A DNA stretch of 64,000 bases from Alcaligenes sp. SDU_A2 (GCF_038237375.1 NZ_CP151273.1:2170001-2234000); one strand, 5' to 3'; counted from the stretch's first letter, positions 37,755 to 46,545 are shown. Made by a program: numbers and translations. The notes: generated by a model from the letters alone, not told the origin.

Positions 37755-38528
37755 ATGCCCTGCAAATACAATACCTTGAAAGAGCGCATCGGTCGGGACG
37801 AACGCTTGATCGGCCTGTGGTGCTCGTTGACCAGCGCCACCGCCGTCGAACTGCTGTCCACGACCCGATACGACTGGTTCCTGCTGGACATGGAACACGC
37901 CCCCAACAGCCTGGGCAGCATCATCGAGCAGTTGCGGGTGCTGGACTCCTCTGACATCAGCGGCTTTATCCGTCCCCCCGGCAACGATCCGGTCACCATC
38001 AAGCGTCTGCTCGATGCAGGTGCCAAGAACCTGCTTTTCCCCTACGTCGAAACGCGTGAACAGGCGCAGGCCATTATCCGCGCCACTCGATACGCGCCTG
38101 ACGGCATACGGGGTGTTTCCACAGCCGGACGTGCGGCCTGGTACGGCCAGAATCCCGACTACTTGGCCAACGCCGCCAAAGAGTTGGTGATCGCTATTCA
38201 GATCGAAACCACGGGTGCCTTAAAGGCCCTGCCCAACCTGCTCGATCTACCCGAAATAGATCTGTTGTTCTTCGGCCCTGCAGACCTGTCCGCCGACATG
38301 GGGCTGCTGGGCCAAGCCGAACACCCACGCGTCCAGGCGGCCATTCTGGACGGGATACGACAGGTCAAGGCGGCTGGGAAAATGGCCGGCGTGCTGGCCC
38401 CCAATCTGCATATCGCCCGTCAGTACTATCAGGCCGGAGCCCGCCTGATCGCCGTAGGCAGCGATTTGCAAAGTCTGTACACGGCAGCCCGCCATCTGCT
38501 GGATGCCGCACACGAGCAACTGGCTTGA
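37755..38528 (+). CDS. HpcH/HpaI-family class II aldolase
   Basis: A 257-residue metal-dependent aldolase of the 2,4-dihydroxyhept-2-ene-1,7-dioate aldolase family, which releases pyruvate from hydroxy-oxo acids. Catalytic and metal residues are visible: His in LLDMEHAPN, Arg in GFIRPPGND, Glu in IQIETTGAL and Asp in FFGPADLSADMG. It begins 7 bp after the Bug receptor gene, so the pair is almost certainly co-transcribed. The actual substrate cannot be told from sequence. Confidence 0.92.
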   Translation: MPCKYNTLKERIGRDERLIGLWCSLTSATAVELLSTTRYDWFLLDMEHAPNSLGSIIEQLRVLDSSDISGFIRPPGNDPVTIKRLLDAGAKNLLFPYVETREQAQAIIRATRYAPDGIRGVSTAGRAAWYGQNPDYLANAAKELVIAIQIETTGALKALPNLLDLPEIDLLFFGPADLSADMGLLGQAEHPRVQAAILDGIRQVKAAGKMAGVLAPNLHIARQYYQAGARLIAVGSDLQSLYTAARHLLDAAHEQLA

Positions 38529-38557
38529 CCCAGACGGGCAACAAGCGCACAGGCGCG

Positions 38558-39463
38558 TTATTGGGATGAAGGCAGCAAATGCATGCCGGTGCGGCGGACA
38601 AACTCCGCGTAGCTGATCGGCGGCCCAACCTTGGCACCAGCATCGTTCGCTTGCCAATGCACCCAGGATCGGCGTGTAGCGGCGTCATACACCAGCTTGA
38701 ACACGTGGCTGGGTACCGCTACGCGCCCGTCCCCTATCGTAGCCGGACCTGCGGCATAGACCGGTCCGGTAAAGACATAGACATCTGCAGCAGCACGCAA
38801 CACATACTTGCGCGTATCGCCTTCGATCTGATTCCAGGGGCCGCCATTCTGGATCTGATTTTGCGGCACCATATTGGCCAGGGAAAAACTCTGCGCCATC
38901 CCTTGTTCGCTACTCATATCGCCGGCAGGTGCCATATGACCGCGTGAATACCCCGACCCCCGGTAGTCCGACAATTCGGCCCGCTCGGAGGCGGGCAAGC
39001 GGGCTTCGGCATAAAACTTGTCCGTACGCTTGATGCTCTGAGCGGCCTGCACCATACGCCGATTCAGGCGCTGCGCCACAAACACGGGTGTCTTGGTCTG
39101 TCCGCTGTGCAAAATGGCAAAGTCGCTAAAACACAGTTCCCGCATGGTATAGGCTGCGGGAACCACAGGCGGCTTGCCAGGAAAAAACTGCGTGCATTGG
39201 GCGAACGACGTCTGAACATAGCCATTGACCGGTACGGCGGGGGGGCTGACATCCGCTGACGGCAACGGCCATTCTATTCGGGCCAGAACCTGATCCAGCC
39301 CAGCCCATTCCCGCAACTGAGGGTCAATAGCGCAACTGGCTGCCCCGAACGCCACCAGCGCCGACGCCAGCGTCGATCGTATGAACCGTCTGAACCCCGA
39401 ATGCCCTGCTGTTTTCCTGCTCGATGATCTTTTTCTTGCGACTGTTTTTTTCTTTCTACTCAT
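38558..39463 (-). CDS. Exported DNA/RNA non-specific endonuclease
   Basis: A 301-residue nuclease of the NUC1/Serratia nuclease beta-beta-alpha-metal superfamily. A strongly basic N-terminus (RKKKTVARKRSSSRK) precedes a hydrophobic segment (STLASALVAFGAASC), so it is exported or membrane-anchored; the Cys could be a weak lipobox. The active-site motif is GYSRGHMAPAGDM, with His as general base and Ser in place of the more common Asp of DRGH. NMVPQNQIQNGGPWNQIE holds the metal-binding Asn and the conserved Glu. ATG 39463 (MSRKKKT) is preferred over an upstream in-frame start. It is convergent with the aldolase gene. Confidence 0.9.
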   Translation of the reverse strand: MSRKKKTVARKRSSSRKTAGHSGFRRFIRSTLASALVAFGAASCAIDPQLREWAGLDQVLARIEWPLPSADVSPPAVPVNGYVQTSFAQCTQFFPGKPPVVPAAYTMRELCFSDFAILHSGQTKTPVFVAQRLNRRMVQAAQSIKRTDKFYAEARLPASERAELSDYRGSGYSRGHMAPAGDMSSEQGMAQSFSLANMVPQNQIQNGGPWNQIEGDTRKYVLRAAADVYVFTGPVYAAGPATIGDGRVAVPSHVFKLVYDAATRRSWVHWQANDAGAKVGPPISYAEFVRRTGMHLLPSSQ

Positions 39464-39813
39464 ACCGCTCGTGCTGAAATAATGCTTTTGACCTGCATCG
39501 TCGTGCAGGCAGCACACAGATTATAAGCAGGCTGATAATGGCACTTTTCCGCTACCTGCCTTGCAATTGTAATAGTTGCTACAAAACACAGAAACAGAAA
39601 CAAATCCACACAGCGTCATTCATGGGTAATCAGCCCGCCGATACGCTTTTCACGCAGATTCTCAGAGAGTCAGACTATAAAGAACAGAAAACAAGACCAT
39701 GCAGATTTGAATGCATCACAGACTTTTCCATGAGTTATTTTTATAGTAGAACATTTTCTGTTACAATGGTGCCTTTCCTTTACTATTGAAACAACAGCGC
39801 CATCTTGCTGATC
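39464..39813. other. Gene-free AT-rich divergent region
   Basis: 350 bp, richer in A/T than its surroundings. It must contain the nuclease promoter (minus) and that of the small membrane protein (plus). A TACAAT hexamer at 39762-39767 is a plausible -10 for the plus-strand gene, with only a weak -35. No gene is seen. Confidence 0.45.
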
Positions 39814-40203
39814 ATGACCCCCAGGAACCTGATTTTTGGCCTTTGCGCCACGCTGCTTGCCCTTTGGTTTCTTCCTTTCGCCCACATCCACAACAACCTG
39901 ATGCAACATTCGCATGCCTATTCAGGATGGAGCGCGGGATTCTTCAGTTTTATGCTGCCCCTGTCGACGTTGGCCGTCGCCAGCCTGATATGGGCCGACA
40001 AGATCCGGTTTGCCTGGTTTGCCATGGCAGCCCATATCGGCATTTTTGCCTCCACCATCAAAAGCATCTGCGAAAAGTCGCTTTTGTTCTCTAAGGTCTG
40101 TGGCATGGGCGTATCGTTTTCCTACGGCTCCATCATCTATGGTTTGTGTACGGCTGCGCTGTGCGTCGTGCTTCTGACTTACCAAAAACCGACCAGAAGT
40201 TAA
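39814..40203 (+). CDS. Small membrane protein of unknown function
   Basis: A 129-residue protein with four predicted membrane helices: about residues 5-23 (LIFGLCATLLALWFLPF), 40-60 (GFFSFMLPLSTLAVASLIW), 67-85 (FAWFAMAAHIGIFAS) and 100-122 (VSFSYGSIIYGLCTAALCVVLL). It has several His residues near the first loop (HIHNNLMQHSHAYSG) that might bind metal, which is speculation. I do not recognise the family. ATG 39814 begins at the first helix; upstream TTG codons are less likely. Its stop lies 7 bp before the repeat-rich region. Confidence 0.7.
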   Translation: MTPRNLIFGLCATLLALWFLPFAHIHNNLMQHSHAYSGWSAGFFSFMLPLSTLAVASLIWADKIRFAWFAMAAHIGIFASTIKSICEKSLLFSKVCGMGVSFSYGSIIYGLCTAALCVVLLTYQKPTRS

Positions 40204-40210
40204 GTAATAC

Positions 40211-40243
40211 AAGGGCTCTGCCCTTCAGGCTGCTGACAAACCC
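40211..40243 (+). repeat. Left arm of a 33-35 bp inverted repeat pair
   Basis: The arm begins with the small palindrome AAGGGCTCTGCCCTT and continues CAGGCTGCTGACAAACCC. Its inverted copy is at 41051-41085. The two differ by inversion of the 3-base hairpin loop (TCT/AGA), a 2-base insertion and one substitution. Confidence 0.85.
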
Positions 40244-40356
40244 AGCTGTTACACCCGTATCTGTTGATTCAGCCCAAACATATGCTCGGGCTGTCAGGCG
40301 AACACATCCCTATATCGCGTTCGGTCGTTGAGCGAAGCAGAAACGACATCGAAGAA

Positions 40357-40580
40357 GGTGAGTCCGGCGGCCCTGAGTCGGCGGGCTGGGGCCTTCGCCC
40401 GCGCTGCGCGCCGGTTCCCTTGCCGGCTGGCCGGGACAGGCACCCCGTTAACTCGCCGCGTGGTTCGTGCCGAACCACAAGCGCGCGTCTCAAACAGAAC
40501 GGGGCTTGCCCCCTGTCCCGGCCAGCCGTCGGCGGCGAACGCCCTGACTCGCCCGCCGACTCAGGGCCGCCGAACTCACC
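40357..40580 (+). repeat. Large structured palindrome, copy 1
   Basis: Outer arms of 30 bp (40357-40386 and 40551-40580; one mismatch). A middle stem GGCTGGCCGGGACAGG (40425-40440) pairs perfectly with 40512-40527. Inside it CCCCGTT pairs with AACGGGG. The apical hairpin is GTGGTTCG-TGC-CGAACCAC (40460-40478). Conserved unpaired motifs shared with copies 2 and 3 are AACTC before the apical stem, ACAAGCG after it, and AACAG. A side hairpin with a TGC loop lies at about 40398-40414 (one mismatch in its stem). Confidence 0.9.
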
Positions 40581-40717
40581 CGAGCAACATGATGGTTTCA
40601 GGCCCACGGCCCATCGACCAACCCTACTAGGCGGGAGCTCTCTCGGTCCCCCCTAGTCTTGCTATCCGTGCATCACCCATAGACCAAGGGTTGAAATCTA
40701 GGCCATCAAGGCTTCGA

Positions 40718-40951
40718 GCCGCTCAAGACGCGAGCTGACCGGGGCAGGCGGGTCGGATGGCTTGCCGCAGACGGGGTGCGAGGACGGGAGGCACGTGTCG
40801 TGCTGTTTGACGGCGGCGCTTGTTGCTTGTCCGGCGGACAAGCAACCCGCCGGAGTTCACGACCCGCCCGGCCCCGCGAACCGACCAGGGCACCGGCGCG
40901 CAACGCCGGCAAGCCGTCAGCCTGCCCCGTTCAGCTCGCGCCTTGAGCGGC
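40718..40951 (-). repeat. Large structured palindrome, copy 2 (inverted orientation)
   Basis: Outer arms of 32 bp (40718-40749 and 40920-40951; 30 of 32 complementary). Read on the minus strand it has side hairpin CCGGCGT-TGC-GCGCCGG, stem GTCGTG/CACGAC, motif AACTC, basal stem CGGCGG/CCGCCG, apical hairpin GTTGCTTGTCC-GCC-GGACAAGCAAC (40822-40846), then ACAAGCG and AAACAG. The plan is the same as copy 1 with different stem sequences. Confidence 0.9.
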
Positions 40952-41009
40952 GTCTATAGAAAACCGGTTCGGCAATGAACATCGGCAGCCGAACGTAATG
41001 CAAAAAGAA

Positions 41010-41033
41010 GCCAGCCCACATTCAAGGGCTGGC
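41010..41033 (-). terminator. Rho-independent terminator of the thioesterase gene
   Basis: Stem GCCAGCCC (41010-41017) / GGGCTGGC (41026-41033) with an 8-base loop. On the minus strand the stem is followed by TTCTTTTTG. Confidence 0.8.
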
Positions 41034-41050
41034 AAGAGGATTTTACGCAA

Positions 41051-41085
41051 GGGTTTGTCAGCAGTCTGACAAGGGCTCTGCCCTT
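41051..41085 (-). repeat. Right arm of the 33-35 bp inverted repeat pair
   Basis: Inverse complement of the arm at 40211-40243. It contains two adjacent hairpins, TTGTCAG-CAGT-CTGACAA and AAGGGC-TCT-GCCCTT. It overlaps the stop codon of the thioesterase gene by two bases. Confidence 0.85.
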
Positions 41086-41557
41086 ACGGTTTCTCCGCCC
41101 GTTCATGCATGACCATGATGGTTTGCTGCATCATGGCGCACAGGCTTTCTTGGCCATCCCGCACCGCAAACACCTCGGCCCGCGTCACAATCAGGCTGCG
41201 GCCTGGCCGCAGCACCGTGCCTCGGGCGATCAACACCTGTCCCTGCGCCGGTGCCATGAAATTGACCTTGTACTCCACGCTCAACACGGAAGCCCCAAGC
41301 GGGGCCAATGTCATGGCGGCATACCCGGCGGCTGAATCAGCAATCATGCCCACTACACCGCCATGCACAAAACCATGCTGCTGTTGTACTCCGCTCCAAT
41401 GCGGCAAATGGATTTCCACCAGACCCGATTGCACCACCGGCATGCTGGCACGGATCAGCGACATCGCCTGTTGACGGTCAAAACTGGCCTGTACCGCCTC
41501 GGCCACGCGCACGTCCAGGGCCGGATGGGCGGCCTGGCCAGAAAAATGCTGAGACAT
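41084..41557 (-). CDS. PaaI-family hotdog-fold thioesterase
   Basis: A 157-residue acyl-CoA thioesterase-like protein of the PaaI/YbgC-related hotdog superfamily. The signature is HGFVHGGVVGMIADSAAGYAAM (about residues 61-82), where HGG and the Asp are the catalytic region, followed by EYKVNFMAPAQG and PGRSLIVTRAEVFA strands. The substrate is unknown. ATG 41557 has AGGA upstream; an alternative ATG at 41575 adds MDQDSI. It follows the SLC13 carrier gene closely on the same strand, so they may be co-transcribed. Confidence 0.88.
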   Translation of the reverse strand: MSQHFSGQAAHPALDVRVAEAVQASFDRQQAMSLIRASMPVVQSGLVEIHLPHWSGVQQQHGFVHGGVVGMIADSAAGYAAMTLAPLGASVLSVEYKVNFMAPAQGQVLIARGTVLRPGRSLIVTRAEVFAVRDGQESLCAMMQQTIMVMHERAEKP

Positions 41558-41591
41558 AATAGAATCCTGATCCATCCGGCCGGCATCCGCT

Positions 41592-43358
41592 TCAGAACGG
41601 CCAGAACATGGGAATGAAGGTCACGCCCAGAATCCAGAAAATCAGATTCAAGGGCAGGCCCACTTTGACGAAGTCGATAAAGCGATAACCACCCGCACCA
41701 TAAACCATCGTATTAGTCTGATACCCCACAGGCGTGGCAAAGCTAGTCGAGGCAGCAAACGTAATGGCAACCAGGAAAGGAGTGGCATCAACATCCAGCA
41801 TCCGGGCAGTGGACATGCCTATCGGGGTCAGCAGCACAGCGGCAGCGGCATTGCTCATGAACTCGGTCAGCACCAGTGCCATCAAGTAGACCGTTGCCAG
41901 CGCCACCCAAGGCCCGAAAGAACGAACCATGCCCACCGTGTTGTCGACCAGATACTGCGCTGCGCCGGTTTCACTCATGGCCACCCCTAAGGGCAAAAGG
42001 CCAGCCAGCAAAATAATGATGCGCCAGTCGATGGCATCGTAGACGTCATCGGCGTTCAGACAGCCGGCCATCGTCATGGCCACGGCACCAGCCAAGGAGG
42101 TGATGGCAATAGGCATCCAGCCCAGCGCCGGCACCACAATCACCAAGGCCATGGTCAACAGCGCGAACGGCGCACGCCACCCCATCGGTTTCTCGGCCTC
42201 GCGCTCGGACAGCACAATAATGTTGTGGTCGGCGCGCAAGGCGGCGGCCTGCGACGCCGGTGTCAGCATCAGCAGGATATCGCCGACCCGCAAGCGCACA
42301 TCGCGCAGCTTGTCGCGCAAGACCTGTCCACGCCGGTGTATGCCCAGCACCGTCGCCTGATGGTGCCAGCGCGGGTCCAGCGTGCCCAAGGTACGGCCAC
42401 TGATGCGAGAGCGCGGAGCGATCATGACCTCGGTCAGCACCTGGTCCACTTCCTCGAACGATCGTTGCTGCAATTTAAACTGCGGGTCCACCTCCAGCCC
42501 CGCCTCCTTGCGCAACTCATCCAGCTTGCTCCAGTCCCCCCGGGCCAACAGCACATCGCCTTCTTGCAGTTGTTGCGCGCGTGGTGCCCAGGCCTTGTCA
42601 TCGCCACGCAACAACTCGAGCACGAAAACGCCGTACTGTTCGCCCAGCTTGGCCTCTGCCACCGAGGTCCCGATGAGAGAAGAATCGGGCATGACGCGCA
42701 ATTCCGTAATGTATTTGCCCAGCTCGTAATGTTCGACCAGCTCGGCCCCGCGTGTATCAGGCAGCAGCCAGCGCCCGACCGTCAGCAAATACAAACAGCC
42801 CGCCGCAAGGCAGATCAGGCCCAATGCGGTGAACTCGAACATGGTGAAACCCGGATGCCCCAGATCGCGGGCCATGGCATTGACCAACAAATTGGTCGAC
42901 GTCCCCACCAGGGTGCAAACGCCTGCCATCTGCGACACATAGGACAAGGGTATCAACGCTTTGGAGGCCGACATGCCGATACTGGCTGTGGCCGCAATGA
43001 CAATAGGCATGAAAACCGCCACCACCGCCGTATTGTTCACGAACGGCGCAATGACGGCCAACACCAGGAACAGGATCAGCAAAAACTGAAACGGCGAACG
43101 CGCCTTGCCCAGCAAACGCCCTATGCCCGACAAGGCACCACTGTTTTGCAGGCCGGCCGCCAGCACGAACATGGCTGCCACGGTAATCGTGGCGGGGTTG
43201 CTAAATCCCCCCAGGGCCTGCTGCGGCGTCACCAATCCGGCGATGGCCAGGCTGGACAATACCAACAGGGCCAAGGCATCGATTCTGATTTTCTCGCTGG
43301 CAAACAAAACCACCGCTACCAAAGCGATGCCCAATACAACTGCGATCTCCAGGGTCAT
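41592..43358 (-). CDS. SLC13-family permease with two RCK/TrkA-C domains
   Basis: A 588-residue anion transporter of the divalent anion:sodium symporter type. Membrane domains at about residues 1-195 and 400-588 contain the paired family loops VNNTAVVAVFMPIVIA and SNAAAAVLLTPIGMS, plus VGTSTNLLV and TPVGYQTNTMVYG. Between them lie two soluble TrkA-C domains (about 205-290 and 300-385; LIGTSVAEAKLGEQYGVFV and RISGRTLGTLDPRWHHQATV). Such proteins carry sulfate, dicarboxylates or, in some cases, confer ion tolerance; the ligand is not clear here. Confidence 0.92.
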   Translation of the reverse strand: MTLEIAVVLGIALVAVVLFASEKIRIDALALLVLSSLAIAGLVTPQQALGGFSNPATITVAAMFVLAAGLQNSGALSGIGRLLGKARSPFQFLLILFLVLAVIAPFVNNTAVVAVFMPIVIAATASIGMSASKALIPLSYVSQMAGVCTLVGTSTNLLVNAMARDLGHPGFTMFEFTALGLICLAAGCLYLLTVGRWLLPDTRGAELVEHYELGKYITELRVMPDSSLIGTSVAEAKLGEQYGVFVLELLRGDDKAWAPRAQQLQEGDVLLARGDWSKLDELRKEAGLEVDPQFKLQQRSFEEVDQVLTEVMIAPRSRISGRTLGTLDPRWHHQATVLGIHRRGQVLRDKLRDVRLRVGDILLMLTPASQAAALRADHNIIVLSEREAEKPMGWRAPFALLTMALVIVVPALGWMPIAITSLAGAVAMTMAGCLNADDVYDAIDWRIIILLAGLLPLGVAMSETGAAQYLVDNTVGMVRSFGPWVALATVYLMALVLTEFMSNAAAAVLLTPIGMSTARMLDVDATPFLVAITFAASTSFATPVGYQTNTMVYGAGGYRFIDFVKVGLPLNLIFWILGVTFIPMFWPF

Positions 43359-43670
43359 GCCGCCATGCCTCCGTTAGTGGGCATTTCGTGTCATACACGC
43401 CATCGTTCCATGCTGGGCTGCCAGCGCCTAAAAAGTACCACGCCTTGCGTCCCCTGAAAAATTATACATAGGGCTAGCCAGCCGCCCGTCCGCTCCCGAT
43501 GGTGCCCAAAACCTTCGGAGGCCATACCGAAAAAGATAAAATCATGGCCGCGACACGCTCGACTCGGTTATCCTTTTGGCTTGATTAAACCGTGGCCGCA
43601 CCGGCGGCAAGCGCGTCCGACGCGTTTTCTCGTCGCCGCCAGCGGCCTGACTCGACCCAGAGCCTAGACC
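43359..43670. other. Divergent region and structured leader of dapD
   Basis: No gene. It should hold the promoters of the SLC13 gene and of dapD. A GC-rich nested hairpin lies at 43594-43647: GGCCGC (43594-43599) pairs with GCGGCC (43642-43647), GGCGGC (43603-43608) pairs with GCCGCC (43635-43640). The last 23 bases before the dapD ATG carry no strong Shine-Dalgarno. Confidence 0.55.
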
Positions 43671-44489
43671 ATGAGCGATCTTCAACGTCTGATCGACCAA
43701 GCGTGGGAAAACCGCGCTTGCCTTTCTCCCGCCCAGCACAGCCCGGAACTTCGGGCGGCCATCCATACCGTCATCGAAAAACTGGACTATGGCTCTTTGC
43801 GCGTGGCAGAAAAGGTCGACGGCGACTGGATCGTGCACGATTGGATCAAAAAAGCCATTTTGCTGTCCTTTCGCCTGAACGAGAACCGTGTCATGGGCGC
43901 GCAACCCGCCCCCTTTTATGACAAGGTGCCGCTGAAGTTCGAGCAGTATGATCAGGCCGCCTTTGCGCAAGCGGGCTTTCGGGCCGTGCCCGGTGCCGTG
44001 GTGCGCCAAGGCTCCTATGTTGCTCCGGACGTGGTGCTGATGCCCTCCTTTGTGAACATCGGCGCATATGTCGGCGAAGGCACGATGGTCGATACCTGGG
44101 CGACCGTCGGCTCCTGCGCGCAGATCGGCAAGCACGTCCATCTGTCCGGCGGCGTAGGCATAGGCGGAGTGCTCGAACCACTGCAGGCCAACCCCACCAT
44201 CATCGAGGACAACTGCTTTATCGGCGCGCGCTCCGAAGTCGTGGAAGGGGTCGTCGTAGAAGAAAACTCGGTACTGGCCATGGGCGTGTTCCTGTCGCAA
44301 AGCACCAAGATCTACGAGCGCGAAACCGGCAAGATCTATCAAGGCCGAGTCCCGGCCGGATCAGTGGTGGTACCCGGCTCCTTGCCTTCCGAGGACGGGC
44401 GCTACAGCCTGGCCTGCGCCATTATCGTCAAGCGCGTGGACGCCCGCACGCGCGCCAAAACCAGTATCAACGATTTACTTCGCGCCTGA
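43671..44489 (+). CDS. dapD: 2,3,4,5-tetrahydropyridine-2,6-dicarboxylate N-succinyltransferase
   Basis: Fourth step of lysine/diaminopimelate synthesis: succinylates tetrahydrodipicolinate using succinyl-CoA. It is 272 residues, normal for DapD. An N-terminal helical domain (about 1-100) is followed by a left-handed hexapeptide beta-helix with repeats such as [20 protein letters not shown] and [20 protein letters not shown], then [20 protein letters not shown]. The catalytic Asp/Glu region GEGTMVDTW is present. dapE starts 2 bp after its stop. Translation starts without a clear ribosome-binding site behind a strong hairpin. Confidence 0.97.
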   Translation: MSDLQRLIDQAWENRACLSPAQHSPELRAAIHTVIEKLDYGSLRVAEKVDGDWIVHDWIKKAILLSFRLNENRVMGAQPAPFYDKVPLKFEQYDQAAFAQAGFRAVPGAVVRQGSYVAPDVVLMPSFVNIGAYVGEGTMVDTWATVGSCAQIGKHVHLSGGVGIGGVLEPLQANPTIIEDNCFIGARSEVVEGVVVEENSVLAMGVFLSQSTKIYERETGKIYQGRVPAGSVVVPGSLPSEDGRYSLACAIIVKRVDARTRAKTSINDLLRA

Positions 44490-44491
44490 AC

Positions 44492-45628
44492 ATGAGCACC
44501 GACCACTCCGTACTAAGCACTCTTGAAGATCTGATCGCCCGCCCTTCCGTGACGCCGGACGACGCCGACTGCCAGCAATGGCTGGGCGAACGCCTGGCCC
44601 GCGCGGGCTTTACCCTGGAGTCGCTGCCCAGCGGCCCGGTACGCAATCTGTGGGCCCGAAAAGGCACGCAAGCACCGCTATTTGTCTTTGCCGGTCATAC
44701 GGATGTGGTCCCCCCTGGGCCGGAACAGGCTTGGGACTCCCCCCCCTTTGAACCCGTCATTCGCGACGGTCAGCTCTATGGCCGCGGCGCTGCCGACATG
44801 AAGGCATCCATTGCCGCTTTCCTGCATGCGGCCGAAGAGTTCATCCAAGCCCGCCCGGACCATGCCGGCTCCATCGCGCTCTTGCTGACCTCGGACGAGG
44901 AAGGCCCGGCCATCGACGGCACCGTCCATGTCTGCCGCGTGCTGCAGGAACGCGGCGAACTGCCTGACTACTGCGTAGTAGGCGAACCGACCAGCGCCCG
45001 TCAGTTGGGCGACACCATCAAGAACGGACGGCGTGGTTCGCTATCGGGCCATCTGGTAGTGCAGGGTCGCCAAGGCCACGTTGCCTATCCGCAATTGGCG
45101 CGTAACCCCGTGCATCTGGCCGCTCCCGCCTTGACCGAGCTGACCGAGCGCATGTGGGATGCAGGCAATATGGATTTTCCGCCCACCACCTTCCAGATTT
45201 CCAACATCCATGCCGGAACCGGAGCAAGCAACGTCATCCCGGGCCACCTGGACGTGCATTTCAATTTCCGCTTTTCCACCGAGCAGACGCCGGCTGGCCT
45301 GCAAGCGGAAGTAGAGTCCATTTTGCGCCGCCACGGACTGGAATTTACTCTGGCCTGGACAGTCGGCGGCGAACCCTTCCTGACCGAAGAAGGCGTGCTG
45401 AGCCAGGCTCTGGCACAGGCCATCGAAGCCGAAACCGACGTACAACCCGAGCTGTCCACCACCGGCGGCACCTCGGACGGGCGTTTTATCGCTAAAATCT
45501 GCCCCCAGGTCGTGGAGTTCGGGCCACTGAACGCCAGCATCCATCAGGTCAACGAGCATGTTGCCGTCGCCGACCTGGAACCATTAAAGAATATCTACCG
45601 CCGCACACTGGAAACCCTGCTTTGCTAA
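44492..45628 (+). CDS. dapE: Succinyl-diaminopimelate desuccinylase
   Basis: Hydrolyses N-succinyl-LL-diaminopimelate, the sixth step of the succinylase lysine pathway. It is a 378-residue M20 zinc enzyme. Metal and catalytic motifs are [11 protein letters not shown] (His, Asp), [10 protein letters not shown] (bridging Asp), [12 protein letters not shown] (Glu base and Glu ligand) and the C-terminal His in [11 protein letters not shown]. The dimerisation domain spans about residues 180-290. It is tightly packed between dapD (2-bp gap) and prmB (7-bp overlap). Confidence 0.97.
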   Translation: MSTDHSVLSTLEDLIARPSVTPDDADCQQWLGERLARAGFTLESLPSGPVRNLWARKGTQAPLFVFAGHTDVVPPGPEQAWDSPPFEPVIRDGQLYGRGAADMKASIAAFLHAAEEFIQARPDHAGSIALLLTSDEEGPAIDGTVHVCRVLQERGELPDYCVVGEPTSARQLGDTIKNGRRGSLSGHLVVQGRQGHVAYPQLARNPVHLAAPALTELTERMWDAGNMDFPPTTFQISNIHAGTGASNVIPGHLDVHFNFRFSTEQTPAGLQAEVESILRRHGLEFTLAWTVGGEPFLTEEGVLSQALAQAIEAETDVQPELSTTGGTSDGRFIAKICPQVVEFGPLNASIHQVNEHVAVADLEPLKNIYRRTLETLLC

Positions 45629-46545
45629 GTCCCACCATCGAATCTTCCGCCCTGCTGGCTGCCCAACAGGAACTGCGCACCGTGCGCGATGTGCTGCGCT
45701 GGTCAGTCAGCCAATTGAACCGCTGCGGCGTGGCCTTTGGCCACGGCAGCGACAATGCCTGGGACGAAGCCGCCTACCTGCTGCTGCACACCCTGCACCT
45801 GCCGCTGGACACGCTGGAGCCCTACCTGGACGCACGCTTACTGCCCAGCGAACGCGAACAGTTCCTGGCACTGATCGCCCGCCGCTGTAACGAACGCCTG
45901 CCTGCTGCTTATCTGACCGGCGAGGCCTGGTTGCAAGGCCATCGCTTTCGCGTCACGACCGACACGATCGTACCGCGTTCGCCTATCGCCGAATTGCTGT
46001 CCGAACAGTTGCACCCCTGGGTGACCGATCCCGACGCCGTCTACAAAGCCCTGGATCTGTGCACCGGCTCGGGCTGCCTGGCCATATTGACCGCGCTGGC
46101 GTTCCCCCAAGCCCTGGTCGACGCCGTAGACCTGTCCGACGCCGCGCTGGCCGTGGCCCAGTCCAATGTCGATGATTTTGACCTGAACGATCGGGTGACG
46201 CTGTATAAAAGCGACTTGTTCGACCAATTGCCAGACGCCGCCTACGACCTGATCGTCTGCAATCCACCTTATGTCAATGAATCGTCCATGCAGCTTTTGC
46301 CCCGGGAGTATGTGCACGAGCCTCGCCAGGCCCTGGCCGGCGGAGACGACGGCATGGATCTGGTGCGCCGTATTCTGCAGGCCGCGCCCGACTTCCTGAC
46401 CCCCGACGGCGTGCTGGTGCTGGAAATCGGCCATGAATACGACAATTTCGTCGCCGCCTTCCCCGAACTGGAACCGGTCTGGCTAAGCACCGAAACCGCC
46501 GAAGACCAGATCCTGCTGCTGACCCGGGAGCAACTGGCTCCGTGA
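45622..46545 (+). CDS. prmB: Ribosomal protein uL3 glutamine methyltransferase PrmB
   Basis: N5-glutamine methyltransferase that modifies ribosomal protein uL3 (L3). It is 307 residues. The SAM-binding motif is [13 protein letters not shown], and the catalytic NPPY tetrapeptide is in [18 protein letters not shown], followed by [16 protein letters not shown], which is the PrmB/PrmC signature; the extended N-terminus with [19 protein letters not shown] marks PrmB rather than PrmC. The start appears to be TTG at 45622, overlapping dapE by 7 bp, with GGAAA upstream. The next gene overlaps its stop. Confidence 0.93.
   Translation: MLSPTIESSALLAAQQELRTVRDVLRWSVSQLNRCGVAFGHGSDNAWDEAAYLLLHTLHLPLDTLEPYLDARLLPSEREQFLALIARRCNERLPAAYLTGEAWLQGHRFRVTTDTIVPRSPIAELLSEQLHPWVTDPDAVYKALDLCTGSGCLAILTALAFPQALVDAVDLSDAALAVAQSNVDDFDLNDRVTLYKSDLFDQLPDAAYDLIVCNPPYVNESSMQLLPREYVHEPRQALAGGDDGMDLVRRILQAAPDFLTPDGVLVLEIGHEYDNFVAAFPELEPVWLSTETAEDQILLLTREQLAP

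Larger units (their letters stand above)
40204..41083. other. 880-bp gene-free, palindrome-rich region between convergent genes
   Basis: No credible gene. From left to right it holds: a 33-bp repeat arm (40211-40243); a small hairpin GTCGTT/AACGAC (40324-40347); large palindrome copy 1 (40357-40580); an imperfect hairpin opening ACTAGGCGGGAGC near 40625-40658; large palindrome copy 2 (40718-40951); a terminator (41010-41033); and the inverted partner of the first arm (41051-41085). Base composition is much richer in G and C than the neighbouring membrane-protein gene. Confidence 0.8.

Noticed and set aside
40357-40951. Palindromes as integron attC sites or a CRISPR array
   Set aside because: No integrase, no cassette genes, no attC core pairs at the ends, and no regular short repeats with spacers.
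42225-43457. A 410-codon open frame antisense to the SLC13 gene
   Set aside because: Gln/His/Arg-rich shadow of membrane-protein codons; no domain recognised.
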